A stretch of 64,000 nt of DNA from contig NZ_QNRQ01000002.1 in assembly GCF_003315175.1 (NCBI RefSeq), positions 248,001-312,000 on the forward strand. The letters run 5' to 3'. The position numbers were made by a program, and so were the translations under genes. Below are positions 55,155 through 63,475 of this stretch, one piece after another; position 1 is the stretch's first letter, and each line of letters begins with the position of its first letter. This stretch comes from Eoetvoesiella caeni. GTDB lineage: Bacteria; Pseudomonadota; Gammaproteobacteria; Burkholderiales; Burkholderiaceae_B. A model generated the notes under the pieces. The model worked only from the letters and a program-made list of their open reading frames with translations. It had not been told where the DNA came from and made no database searches.

Positions 55155-56357
55155 TTAGCGTGGCTCAAGGCAGTTTTCTTTGCGCCAGCCATACAGCCAC
55201 TCCAAACCGCTATAAAACTGTTCTTGTGTCTTGCCTTTCCAGAGAAGATTGCGAACCGTGCGCTCAACGCCTTTGGCATGGTAAATACGGCCCATTTCAC
55301 GTGTCGACCACACCACCCGTGCCGTACGGGGAACGCGAATCGACTCGTACAAGCGGAATGCGGCATCCAAGTCGCCCGGGCATCGAGCAACCGCCTCGCC
55401 CAAGGTAACCGCATCTTCAAGCGCCATGCAAGCGCCTTGCGCCATGTATTGCGCCATGGGGTGGGCTGCGTCGCCCAGCAAAGTGCACAAACCCGTACCC
55501 CATTCGTCGACAGGATCGGCGTCCGCCGTGGCCCAGCGCCGCCATGACGTGGGACGGTCGAGCATCTGGCGCGGGCGGGGATGAATGCCTTCGAAGTAGG
55601 ACAAGACCTCTTCTTTGCTGCCGTCCGTCACACCCCACTCTTCCTGGTTGCGGCTGTGGAAGGTTACGACCAGATTGTATTGTTGGCCGCCTCGCAATGG
55701 ATAGTGCACCAAATGGCAGCGCGGGCCGGCCCACAACATGGGCGCATTCACCTGCAGATCCTTGGGCATGTTCTCGACATCGACCACGGCGCGGTACACC
55801 ACGTGTCCGGTCACCGTATGGTGGCGGCCTATGGTTTTTTCGCGAACCACGGATTTCGTGCCGTCGCACCCTATGACGGCATCGGCGCGATACACATTGC
55901 CATTGGTGTCGGTTACCTCGACCCCGTCGGCCTTGATCTTGACATCGTTGACATGCACGGACGTCTTGAATTGGATGAGTGGATCGTGTTGAACGGCTTC
56001 GAGAATCGACAAATGAATATCGGCGCGGTGGATCACGCCATACGCCCCGCCAAAACGCTGGCGGAACTTATCGTCGGTTTCGATGCGCACGACTTCGGCG
56101 CCGTCCACCGCGTCCATCATAATGATGTGGTCGGTAAACACCGCGCGCTGGCGTGTTGCCTCGCCCGCCCCCAAAGCATCCAGAGCATTGAAAGCATTGG
56201 GTCCCAACTGAATGCCAGCGCCGATCTCGCCTATCTGGGCGGCCTGCTCAAGAAGCAATACCTCGATCCCCTGGCGCGTCAGTGATAGCGCGGCGGCCAA
56301 TCCGCCAATACCGCCGCCGACTACGATAATTTTCTGCTTTGCTTTTTGACCACTCAT
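55155..56357 (-). CDS. 3-Hydroxybenzoate 6-monooxygenase (FAD-dependent)
   Basis: A 400-residue flavoprotein that para-hydroxylates 3-hydroxybenzoate to gentisate with NADH and O2. The FAD site is VVGGGIGGLAAAL (about 12-24), with DG motif IGCDGTKSVVR and GD motif LLGDAAHPMAQYMAQGA. The C-terminal block RNLLWKGKTQEQFYSGLEWLYGW is characteristic of 3-hydroxybenzoate 6-hydroxylases (MhbM/NagX/XlnD type) rather than salicylate 1-hydroxylase. It follows maleylpyruvate isomerase by 95 bases and precedes the liv genes, so uptake, hydroxylation and downstream steps are one operon, while the ring-cleaving enzyme is encoded separately at 46472. Confidence 0.88.
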   Translation of the reverse strand: MSGQKAKQKIIVVGGGIGGLAAALSLTRQGIEVLLLEQAAQIGEIGAGIQLGPNAFNALDALGAGEATRQRAVFTDHIIMMDAVDGAEVVRIETDDKFRQRFGGAYGVIHRADIHLSILEAVQHDPLIQFKTSVHVNDVKIKADGVEVTDTNGNVYRADAVIGCDGTKSVVREKTIGRHHTVTGHVVYRAVVDVENMPKDLQVNAPMLWAGPRCHLVHYPLRGGQQYNLVVTFHSRNQEEWGVTDGSKEEVLSYFEGIHPRPRQMLDRPTSWRRWATADADPVDEWGTGLCTLLGDAAHPMAQYMAQGACMALEDAVTLGEAVARCPGDLDAAFRLYESIRVPRTARVVWSTREMGRIYHAKGVERTVRNLLWKGKTQEQFYSGLEWLYGWRKENCLEPR

Positions 56358-56452
56358 TTGATTTTGTCTTCCATTTTCAGTTTCGGCGTTCGCCGCACAG
56401 GCAAGCGCCAGCGTAGGTTCGGGTGCCGCCCGGCACCCGAATCATCGACGCA

Positions 56453-57091
56453 TTACTTTTGAAAATCAGGCTGCTGCGCAGGAGCCGCCTGTTGAAAAGC
56501 CGGCAGCGTATTGCAATGCTCGTACACCGCCATTACACGCGGATAATTGGACACGTCGCAACCCATGCGCAACGCATTGGCAACCTGCGGCACCAGGCAA
56601 CAATCAGCCAGCGAGACCTGGCCGCCAACGCAATACTGCCCCGACTGCGTGCGCACCAGCATCGCTTCCAGCGAAGTAAATCCCTCGGCGATCCAGTGGT
56701 GATACCACTCGTTCTTTTTCTCGTCGGAGACTTCCATTTCCTTGACCAGATAGCGCAGCACCCGCAAATTGTTCAAAGGATGCATATCGCAGGAAATAAG
56801 ATTGGAAATCTCCAGCACTCTGGCGCGCGCCTGCAGGTCCTGCGGGATCAGGCGCGGTTCGGGGAACTTGCTGTCCAGGTAATCGATGATGGCCATGGAC
56901 TGGCCAAGCTGAAAGCCGTCGTCGTCGATCAGCGGCACGCCGGCGCCCGGATTCTTGGCGACGTACGCGGCTTCCTTTTGCTGCATGACGCGTATGTTCA
57001 CCGGCAGCAAGTCATGGTCAATGCCCTTCAGACCCATAACGATCCGCACGCGATAGGACGTGGAGCTATTGAAAAAGCTGTAAAGATCCAT
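56453..57091 (-). CDS. nagL: Maleylpyruvate isomerase, glutathione-dependent (zeta-class GST fold)
   Basis: A 212-residue enzyme that isomerises maleylpyruvate to fumarylpyruvate using glutathione. The thioredoxin-like N-terminal domain begins MDLYSFFNSSTSYRVRIVMG, with the SSTSYRVR active-site motif of zeta GSTs, and continues NPGAGVPLIDDDG and QSMAIIDYLD. The helical C-terminal domain contains DMHPLNNLRVLRYL. It starts two bases after the fumarylpyruvate hydrolase stop. Maleylacetoacetate isomerase is the close alternative, but the gentisate context favours maleylpyruvate. Confidence 0.92.
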   Translation of the reverse strand: MDLYSFFNSSTSYRVRIVMGLKGIDHDLLPVNIRVMQQKEAAYVAKNPGAGVPLIDDDGFQLGQSMAIIDYLDSKFPEPRLIPQDLQARARVLEISNLISCDMHPLNNLRVLRYLVKEMEVSDEKKNEWYHHWIAEGFTSLEAMLVRTQSGQYCVGGQVSLADCCLVPQVANALRMGCDVSNYPRVMAVYEHCNTLPAFQQAAPAQQPDFQK

Positions 57092-57093
57092 GC

Positions 57094-57792
57094 TTACACC
57101 ACAGCGACGGTAATGCTGCCCAGGCCCTCGACCGAACCCACCATGGTTTGGCCGGCCACGACTGGGCCCACGCCTTCGGGCGTGCCGGTATAGATGATGT
57201 CGCCCTCTTCAAGCTTGAAATATTTCGAAAGATAGCTGACCGTTTCAGCCACCGACCAGATCAGCTTGTCGATGCTGCTGCTTTGCTTGCGCACGCCATC
57301 CACATCCAGCGTAATGGCGGCCTTTTCAATGTTGTGCACCGAAGCGGCCGGGTGCATGGGGCCAATAGGACCGCTTTGATCGAAGGCCTTGCCCAATTCC
57401 CATGGACGGCCCATTTCGCGCATTTTCATTTGCAGGTCGCGGCGCGTCATGTCAAGGCCCACAGCGTAGCCCCAAACATGGCTTAGCGCGTCTTCAACGC
57501 TGATGTTCGAGCCGCTTTTGCCGATTGCGGCAACCAGTTCGATTTCGTAGTGATAGTTGGCGGTCTCCGAAGGATAGGGCACCTTCAGGGTTTCGCCGTA
57601 GGCCACGGGTATGACGGCATCGGCCGGCTTGCAAAAGAAGAACGGCGGTTCGCGATCGGGATCGAAACCCATTTCGCGGGCGTGTGCAGCATAGTTGCGA
57701 CCCACGCAATACACGCGGCGAACGGGAAACGTGTCGGTGCTGCCGACAACGGGAACGGAAACGACGGCGGGGGGAGTCACAACATATGACAT
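57094..57792 (-). CDS. nagK: Fumarylpyruvate hydrolase
   Basis: A 232-residue FAH-family enzyme that hydrolyses fumarylpyruvate to fumarate and pyruvate. The blocks are VYCVGRNYAAHAREMGFDPD, PPFFFCKPADAVIP, metal-binding Glu in YEIELVAAIG and VGLDMTRRDLQMKMRE. It ends IYTGTPEGVGPVVAGQ. I chose the ATG at 57792 (MSYVVTPP) with AGAGG nearby, since this matches the length of NagK-type proteins; an in-frame codon at 57897 would add 35 residues unlike the family. It is the first gene of the leftward operon nagK-nagL-hydroxylase-livKHMGF. Confidence 0.92.
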   Translation of the reverse strand: MSYVVTPPAVVSVPVVGSTDTFPVRRVYCVGRNYAAHAREMGFDPDREPPFFFCKPADAVIPVAYGETLKVPYPSETANYHYEIELVAAIGKSGSNISVEDALSHVWGYAVGLDMTRRDLQMKMREMGRPWELGKAFDQSGPIGPMHPAASVHNIEKAAITLDVDGVRKQSSSIDKLIWSVAETVSYLSKYFKLEEGDIIYTGTPEGVGPVVAGQTMVGSVEGLGSITVAVV

Positions 57793-58068
57793 AGGATCAG
57801 ACCTCTTGGAAGCGAATATTAAAGACTTTGGTTGTACACAACGGAAGGCTAGGGGGCCGGCGAAAGAAAATAAACAAGCCGCTTGTTTGCCCGGCAACGC
57901 GCCGAAACAGGCAGAAAGCGGCTGCGCGCCAGCCTGCGGCCCATGTAGGCCATTACATCGACTATACGGTTTTTATACGCGGTTGTGTATATTTTGATAT
58001 ACGATTATTTATGAAAAATTCGTATTAATCATACCCAATTGGATATGCAAGACACGACGGGTCGCGCC
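57793..58068 (-). promoter_or_regulatory. Promoter region of the 3-hydroxybenzoate operon, with two inverted repeats
   Basis: The 276-base spacer contains GTTGTACACAAC (57831-57842; arms GTTGT and ACAAC) and GTATAT-TTTG-ATATAC (57987-58002). FCD-type GntR proteins often bind sites with GT and AC at symmetric positions, so these are candidate operators for the regulator encoded at 49660, but a match to a specific consensus is not exact. No gene is visible. Confidence 0.45.
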
Positions 58069-59295
58069 TTAAGCCAGCCCGGCCTGACGCAGTTTTTGCA
58101 GTTGCTCGGGCGTGACGCCTATGGATTCCAATACTTCCTTCGTATGCTGCCCAAGCTTGGGCCCCAACCAGTTGGTCTTGCCCGGGGTGGCGCTAAGCTT
58201 GGGAACAATACCCGGCAGCTCGATCGGCTGCCCATCGGGCAACTGAAAGTTCTGGATCATTTCGCGCGCACGGAAATGCGCATCGTTGCAAATGTCTTCC
58301 GCCGTGTAAATACGACCGCAAGGCACGGATGCCCCGTCCAGCGTACTGAGTATGGTTTCCAGGTCGTGCCGGCCGGCCCATTCCCCGATTGCATTGTCCA
58401 GCATCTCGGTATGGCGCACGCGTCCTTCGTTGTGCTCCAGTTCGGGGTCGGCAGCCAGATCGTCGCGCCCTATCGCGTTCATCAAGCGCTTGAATATGCC
58501 GTCGCCGTTACCGGCAATGACAACATAGCGGCCATCGCCGCACAAATAGGTATTGGACGGCACAATCCCCGGCAGCGCGGCGCCCGACCGTTCGCGGATA
58601 TGGCCGGTCATGGCGTATTCGGGAATCAGGCTTTCCATCACCGCCAGCACCGCCTCGCTTAGCGCCACATCGATAAACTGGCCTTTGCCGCCATTGGCCT
58701 TCAGGTGGTGCAAAGCCATAAGCACGCCGACGACGCCATACAGGGAAGCCAGGGTATCGCCGAGGCTTACCCCCACGCGCACCGGTGCGCGATCCTGGTA
58801 GCCGGTTACGTAGCGCAAGCCGCCCATACATTCCGCAATGGCGGCAAAGCCCGGACGCTGGCTGTACGGCCCGGTTTGGCCATAGCCAGAGACACGAAGC
58901 ATGATGAGCTTGGGATTGACTTCCGATAACTGTTCCCAGCCTATGCCCCACTTTTCAAGAGTTCCAGGCCGGAAATTTTCGATCACGACATCGGCCTCGG
59001 CGGCCAGCTTGCGGATTATCTCTTGCGCCTCGGGCGACTTCAGGTCCAACGTCACCGATTTCTTGTTGCGGCTTTGCGCATACCACCACAGCGAAGTGCC
59101 TTCGTGCAGCTTGCGCCAGTTGCGCAAAGGATCGCCTCCTTTGGGGGCTTCGACCTTGATGACGTCGGCGCCGAATTGCGCCAGCAACGCGCTGGCGTAC
59201 GGACCGGCAATGAGCGACCCCAGCTCGAGCACCTTCACGCCGGCCAGGGCCTGTACCTGCTGATCTTGTTTTGATTCCTGAGCCATTTGATCCAT
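58069..59295 (-). CDS. Class III (CaiB/BaiF) CoA-transferase
   Basis: A 408-residue acyl-CoA:carboxylate CoA-transferase. The start of the fold is LAGVKVLELGSLIAGPYASA, and the catalytic aspartate is Asp180 in VGVSLGDTLASLYG. The GGLRYVTGY and ADVVIENFRPGTLEKWG segments are typical. I chose the ATG at 59295 (MDQMAQESK) with GGGA just upstream; the open frame extends 26 codons further. It is the last gene of the operon FAH-HMGL-leuC-leuD-CoA-transferase, which suggests that it activates a hydroxy-diacid such as malate or citramalate with CoA for the lyase. The acid is inferred. Confidence 0.85.
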   Translation of the reverse strand: MDQMAQESKQDQQVQALAGVKVLELGSLIAGPYASALLAQFGADVIKVEAPKGGDPLRNWRKLHEGTSLWWYAQSRNKKSVTLDLKSPEAQEIIRKLAAEADVVIENFRPGTLEKWGIGWEQLSEVNPKLIMLRVSGYGQTGPYSQRPGFAAIAECMGGLRYVTGYQDRAPVRVGVSLGDTLASLYGVVGVLMALHHLKANGGKGQFIDVALSEAVLAVMESLIPEYAMTGHIRERSGAALPGIVPSNTYLCGDGRYVVIAGNGDGIFKRLMNAIGRDDLAADPELEHNEGRVRHTEMLDNAIGEWAGRHDLETILSTLDGASVPCGRIYTAEDICNDAHFRAREMIQNFQLPDGQPIELPGIVPKLSATPGKTNWLGPKLGQHTKEVLESIGVTPEQLQKLRQAGLA

Positions 59296-59412
59296 GTTTG
59301 TCCCATTCAGGCCGAAGCGACGATCGTTCGGCCCCGGCGACGCACGCGAAACAGCCGCCCATGCTGCCGCCATTATAAATTGAAGTCTAAATATCCCCTC
59401 AATCCAGCCGGC

Positions 59413-60060
59413 TTAATCGACCCCGCCAAACAACCAGGGCTCTTGCTGTCGACGCACGGCCTCGTAGCCGTGAATCTTGTCGATTCCGGACAAAGTCATG
59501 GCAATATCATCCAGCCCTGCCAGCAAGCTTTGCTTGCGCGCTGCGTCCACATCGAAAGCCCAGGTTTGTCCGGACGCCGCCCTGACCGTTTGCGTAGGCA
59601 AATCAATCCATAAACGATAGCCCACGTTGCGGCGCAATGCATCGAACAGTTCGTCCACCACGGCCGCTTCCAATACCACGGGCAGCAAGCCGTTTTTGAA
59701 ACAGTTGCCGTAGAAAATATCGGCGAAGCTGGGAGCAATCAGCGCTCGAAAGCCATAATCATGCAAGGCCCAAGGTGCATGCTCGCGGCTTGAGCCACAA
59801 CCGAAATTCTCCCGCGTCAGTAAAATCTGCGCGCCGGCGTACCGCGGCTCGTTCAACGAAAATGCGGGATTCTTGCGGCGTGTATCGGGATCCTGCCCTA
59901 GCTCGCCAGGGTCAAGGAATCGCAGCTCGTCAAACAAATGGGCTCCGAATCCGGTACGCGCGATCGACTTGAGAAACTGCTTGGGCACGATAGCGTCGGT
60001 ATCAACATTGCTGCGATCCAGCGGTGCGACCAAGCCGTCAAGCGAAACGAAAGCTTCCAT
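59413..60060 (-). CDS. leuD: Aconitase-family hydro-lyase small subunit (LeuD type)
   Basis: A 215-residue swivel-domain subunit. It has [16 protein letters not shown] near the N-terminus, the substrate-binding [16 protein letters not shown] and [10 protein letters not shown], all as in 3-isopropylmalate dehydratase LeuD. It follows leuC by nine bases. No leuA or leuB is nearby; instead a CoA-transferase and an HMG-CoA-lyase-family gene flank the pair. That suggests a catabolic hydratase for maleate or citraconate, as shown for the LeuCD-like HbzIJ in a gentisate degrader. Alternatively it is the organism's normal leucine enzyme; sequence alone does not decide. Confidence 0.85.
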   Translation of the reverse strand: MEAFVSLDGLVAPLDRSNVDTDAIVPKQFLKSIARTGFGAHLFDELRFLDPGELGQDPDTRRKNPAFSLNEPRYAGAQILLTRENFGCGSSREHAPWALHDYGFRALIAPSFADIFYGNCFKNGLLPVVLEAAVVDELFDALRRNVGYRLWIDLPTQTVRAASGQTWAFDVDAARKQSLLAGLDDIAMTLSGIDKIHGYEAVRRQQEPWLFGGVD

Positions 60061-60069
60061 GTTTGCTCC

Positions 60070-61494
60070 TTACCAATTCTGTGTGATATCGACAAAATGG
60101 CCGGCGATGGCAGCAGCAGCCGCCATGGACGGGCTGACGAGATGCGTACGCCCCCCTGCCCCCTGGCGCCCTTCAAAGTTCCGGTTGGAGGTCGAAGCGC
60201 AGCGTTCTCCCTTTCCCAGTCGATCCGCATTCATGCCAAGGCACATCGAACAGCCAGGTTCGCGCCATTCGAAGCCCGCATCCGTAAAAACGGTGTCCAG
60301 TCCTTCCCTTTCTGCCTGCTCTTTGACTAAACCCGAACCGGGCACAACCAGCGCCAGTTTGATCGTAGGCGCCACACGCTTGCCTTTTACTATGGCGGCA
60401 GCGCTACGCAAGTCCTCAATACGCGCGTTCGTGCAGGAGCCTATAAAAATCTTGTCGAGCCGGATTTGCGTAATGGCCTGTTCCGGCCCAAGCCCCATAT
60501 AAGCAAGCGCCGACTCCATATCGCTACGCCGCACGGAATCGCGTTGTAATGCAGGATTGGGAATCCGGCCATCGACTGGCACCACCATTTCGGGAGAAGT
60601 GCCCCAACTGACCATTGGGCGTAAACAGGACGCGTCGACCTCCAGGCTGCGGTCAAACTGCGCGCCTTCATCGCTGTGCAAAGTATGCCAATACGCTACT
60701 GCCCGCTGCCAGTCATCTCCCTTGGGAGCAAGCGGACGACCTCTCACATAATCGATGGTCTTATCGTCCACAGCGACCAAACCGACCCTTGCACCGGCTT
60801 CAATCGCCATGTTGCACAAAGTCATGCGGCCCTCCATGGACAGCGATTGGATCGTGTCGCCGGCAAACTCGATGGCGTAGCCGGTAGCCCCGGCCGTTCC
60901 CACCTGCCCGATAATCCAAAGAATCAAGTCTTTCGCCGTCACGCCTTCAGGAAGGTCGCCCTGGACCTTGACCAGCATAGACTTCATCCGGCGCATCGAT
61001 AAGCACTGCGTGGCCAGTACGTGTTCGGCTTCAGACGCCCCCACACCGAAAGCCAGAGCCCCAAACGCACCATGCGTGCTGGTGTGCGAGTCGCCCGCCA
61101 CTACAGTCATACCCGGCAATGTCGCCCCCTGCTCGGGGCCAATGACATGAATGATGCCCTGGCGTTTGTCTCCCAGCTTGTATTCGGAAATTCCAAACTC
61201 ATCGCAATTTCGCGAAAGCTGATCCACCTGTATACGCGACAAAGGGTCGACGATGCCCGCGGCGCCTGATGAACGCTCCAACGTGGTCGTGGGCACATTA
61301 TGATCGGCCGTCGCCAAGACGGTCTCGGGGCGCAGAACCTTGCGGTTGGATAAACGCAGTCCCTCAAACGATTGCGGGCTGGTCACGTCGTGAACAAGCT
61401 GACGATCTATGTACAAAAGAGAAAGCCCTTCCGCTGTCTCATCCACCAAATGACGCTGCCAAAGCTTTTCAAACAAAGTACGCGCTATTGCCAT
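60070..61494 (-). CDS. leuC: Aconitase-family hydro-lyase large subunit (LeuC type)
   Basis: A 474-residue [4Fe-4S] hydro-lyase. Cluster cysteines are in [14 protein letters not shown] and [10 protein letters not shown]. Other LeuC blocks are [40 protein letters not shown] and the C-terminal [20 protein letters not shown]. It is close in type to E. coli LeuC, but the loop near residues 70-85 ([20 protein letters not shown]) is altered from the enterobacterial sequence. With leuD it hydrates or isomerises a C4-C7 unsaturated diacid. Its operon partners point to maleate or citraconate in addition to, or instead of, isopropylmalate. Confidence 0.87.
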   Translation of the reverse strand: MAIARTLFEKLWQRHLVDETAEGLSLLYIDRQLVHDVTSPQSFEGLRLSNRKVLRPETVLATADHNVPTTTLERSSGAAGIVDPLSRIQVDQLSRNCDEFGISEYKLGDKRQGIIHVIGPEQGATLPGMTVVAGDSHTSTHGAFGALAFGVGASEAEHVLATQCLSMRRMKSMLVKVQGDLPEGVTAKDLILWIIGQVGTAGATGYAIEFAGDTIQSLSMEGRMTLCNMAIEAGARVGLVAVDDKTIDYVRGRPLAPKGDDWQRAVAYWHTLHSDEGAQFDRSLEVDASCLRPMVSWGTSPEMVVPVDGRIPNPALQRDSVRRSDMESALAYMGLGPEQAITQIRLDKIFIGSCTNARIEDLRSAAAIVKGKRVAPTIKLALVVPGSGLVKEQAEREGLDTVFTDAGFEWREPGCSMCLGMNADRLGKGERCASTSNRNFEGRQGAGGRTHLVSPSMAAAAAIAGHFVDITQNW

Positions 61495-61528
61495 GATTCA
61501 CTCGCCAAAGACATTCCGCAAAAGCGGA

Positions 61529-62494
61529 TCAACTGCAAAAAGCACCGGCCGTTTGGCCCGCGTCGTCCTGCCCCGCGGGCAGCGGGTAACGCCGAGTCGA
61601 GGGCCCGGCTTTTGCCACTTGCCCAGGAACCCCGTGTTTGACAATATCCGGCAAGAGCCTGGCCAAGTCGAGCAGGCCATCCAGGTCGACCCCGGTGTCG
61701 CAGCCCATGGCTTCGAACATATGAACGAGATCCTCGGTACACACATTGCCGCTTGCCCCAGGCGCAAAGGGGCATCCGCCCAGCCCACCCAATGACGCGT
61801 CGAACCGCACAATGCCCGCCTGCAATGCCGCCAACGCATTGGCCAGCCCCATCCCGCGCGTATCATGAAAATGCGCCGTGAAAACCATGGCAGGCCAACG
61901 ATCCTGTACCGCCAGGCAGGCCTCCATGACCTGGCGTGGGTTCCCGACGCCTGTCGTATCGCATAGCGTGACGCCTTCAATACCGATATCGGAAAAGCGA
62001 TCGATCATCTCCAGCACGCGCGACAAAGGCACCTGGCCCTCGAACGGGCAACCAAAAGCTGTCGACAGCGAGGCATTCAAAAATGCCTTGCTATCCACCA
62101 GCTTGGCGATGTCGGCGAACTGACCGAGCGACTGCTCCGGCGTCATGCGCAAGTTAGCCACGTTATGGCTTTGACTGGCGGACATCACCACATTGACTTC
62201 ATCGACCTGACAGGCCAGCGCACGTTCACAGCCCCGTACATTAGGCACCAGCGCAGCGTACTGAACCCCCGGAACACGATCGATCCGGCCCATGACCGCC
62301 TCCGCATCCGCCAATCCCGGAATCGCCCTGGGCGACGTAAATGAAGTGACCTCGATCTTGGCCACCCCAGTACGGCTCAGCGCGTTCACCAAGGCGACTT
62401 TCTGCTCTGTGGGGATAAATTCCGGCTCTATCTGGAATCCATCCCGAACAGAAACTTCATGAATATAAAGACGGGGATTTTTGGTGGGAACCAT
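61529..62494 (-). CDS. Hydroxymethylglutaryl-CoA lyase family protein
   Basis: A 321-residue TIM-barrel retro-Claisen enzyme. Arg17-Asp18 (VSVRDGFQ), the metal ligands in HFHDTRGMGLAN and the catalytic cysteine loop GLGGCPFAPGASGNVCTEDL match HMG-CoA lyase. The C-terminus beyond residue 295 is short and atypical. The known reaction is HMG-CoA to acetoacetate and acetyl-CoA. Next to a CoA-transferase and LeuCD it could instead cleave malyl- or citramalyl-CoA (inference). It lies between the FAH gene (12 bases) and leuC (34 bases) in the operon. Confidence 0.87.
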   Translation of the reverse strand: MVPTKNPRLYIHEVSVRDGFQIEPEFIPTEQKVALVNALSRTGVAKIEVTSFTSPRAIPGLADAEAVMGRIDRVPGVQYAALVPNVRGCERALACQVDEVNVVMSASQSHNVANLRMTPEQSLGQFADIAKLVDSKAFLNASLSTAFGCPFEGQVPLSRVLEMIDRFSDIGIEGVTLCDTTGVGNPRQVMEACLAVQDRWPAMVFTAHFHDTRGMGLANALAALQAGIVRFDASLGGLGGCPFAPGASGNVCTEDLVHMFEAMGCDTGVDLDGLLDLARLLPDIVKHGVPGQVAKAGPSTRRYPLPAGQDDAGQTAGAFCS

Positions 62495-62506
62495 AACGTG
62501 CTTTAC

Positions 62507-63364
62507 CTATGCTGCCCGAACGGCAACCTCCATCCGTCCGATCTTGTCGAATTCCGCCTCAATGCGGTCTCCGGCTTGCACGGGGCCTACTCCTTCGGGA
62601 GTGCCCGTAAAGATAACGTCGCCCGGGTGCAAGGTATAAAACGAAGAAGCGAACTCAATAAGTTCTGGAATGCCAATAAGCAAGTCTTTAGTATTTGCGC
62701 TTTGCTTGACTTCGCCATTGACCTTGAGCTGGAAATTCAAACTGGTCGGGTCGGGCAGCTCATCCGCCGTAACAAGCCAAGGGCCAAGCACGCTGTAGCT
62801 ATCCACCGACTTGCGCATGCTTCGCTCCTCGGGGCCACGCACAGTCATATCCAGGCCAATGCAATAGCCGGCAATATAGTCCCAAGCATCCACACGAGAA
62901 ATCCCAACCCCGGGCTTGCCGATGACAACCGCCAGTTCGATTTCATGGTCATTGCGGCGCTCCGGGTGGCGCACAGCCACTCCTGCGCCAGCGCCCACCA
63001 TCGAGCTATTGGCTTTCAGAAACAACCCTATACGCTGAATCTCTTCGACCTTATTATTATGATGGACAGCCGGATCTGAGCGGGCCTCTTCCAGATGCTT
63101 GGTGTAATTCACCGGGGCCGCTATCAGCTTGCCGGGATTGGCAATTGGGCTTAGCAACTGCACGTCTTTCAGAGGAAAACGGGCGGCCGATGGCAAGAGC
63201 ACATTGATCTTTTCCCGCACCTTATCAAGACTGGCAATGAACGGGTCAAAACTTGGTAGCGGGTAGCGGCTGGCCGTCAACACATCCAGTGCCTCAGTCA
63301 CATCAAAAACCAATTCGTCTTCTATCACCCCAAGGCGATCTTTATTAAACCGACATATACGCAT
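62507..63364 (-). CDS. Fumarylacetoacetate hydrolase family protein, candidate maleylpyruvate hydrolase
   Basis: A 285-residue FAH-superfamily enzyme. The blocks are LIAAPVNYTKHLEEAR, the metal-binding HEIELAVVIGKPGVG, IGLDMTVRGPEERSMRKSVD and VIFTGTPEGVGPVQAGD. It differs from the other two FAH proteins here by an insert around residues 95-125 (DPAVHHNNKVEEIQRIGLF). It is the first gene of the operon with the HMG-CoA-lyase-family, LeuCD-like and CoA-transferase genes and is divergent from a LysR gene. Release of a C4 or C5 unsaturated diacid plus pyruvate would supply the LeuCD-like enzyme, so direct hydrolysis of (methyl)maleylpyruvate is the favoured guess. Confidence 0.83.
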   Translation of the reverse strand: MRICRFNKDRLGVIEDELVFDVTEALDVLTASRYPLPSFDPFIASLDKVREKINVLLPSAARFPLKDVQLLSPIANPGKLIAAPVNYTKHLEEARSDPAVHHNNKVEEIQRIGLFLKANSSMVGAGAGVAVRHPERRNDHEIELAVVIGKPGVGISRVDAWDYIAGYCIGLDMTVRGPEERSMRKSVDSYSVLGPWLVTADELPDPTSLNFQLKVNGEVKQSANTKDLLIGIPELIEFASSFYTLHPGDVIFTGTPEGVGPVQAGDRIEAEFDKIGRMEVAVRAA

Positions 63365-63475
63365 AATGATTCCTCGTTATTAAAGCCATTCTCAAGCATT
63401 GCTATGACGGCCACAATGCCCTACTCTTAATACGTTAAATTGCGTTCTTAAATACATCTTGCGACCGACATCAAC
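63365..63475. promoter_or_regulatory. Divergent promoter region between the FAH operon and a LysR gene
   Basis: A 111-base AT-rich spacer, the usual place for a LysR-controlled divergent promoter. A TTAA-TACG-TTAA inverted repeat lies near 63428-63439. It is too short to be more than a candidate. Confidence 0.4.
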
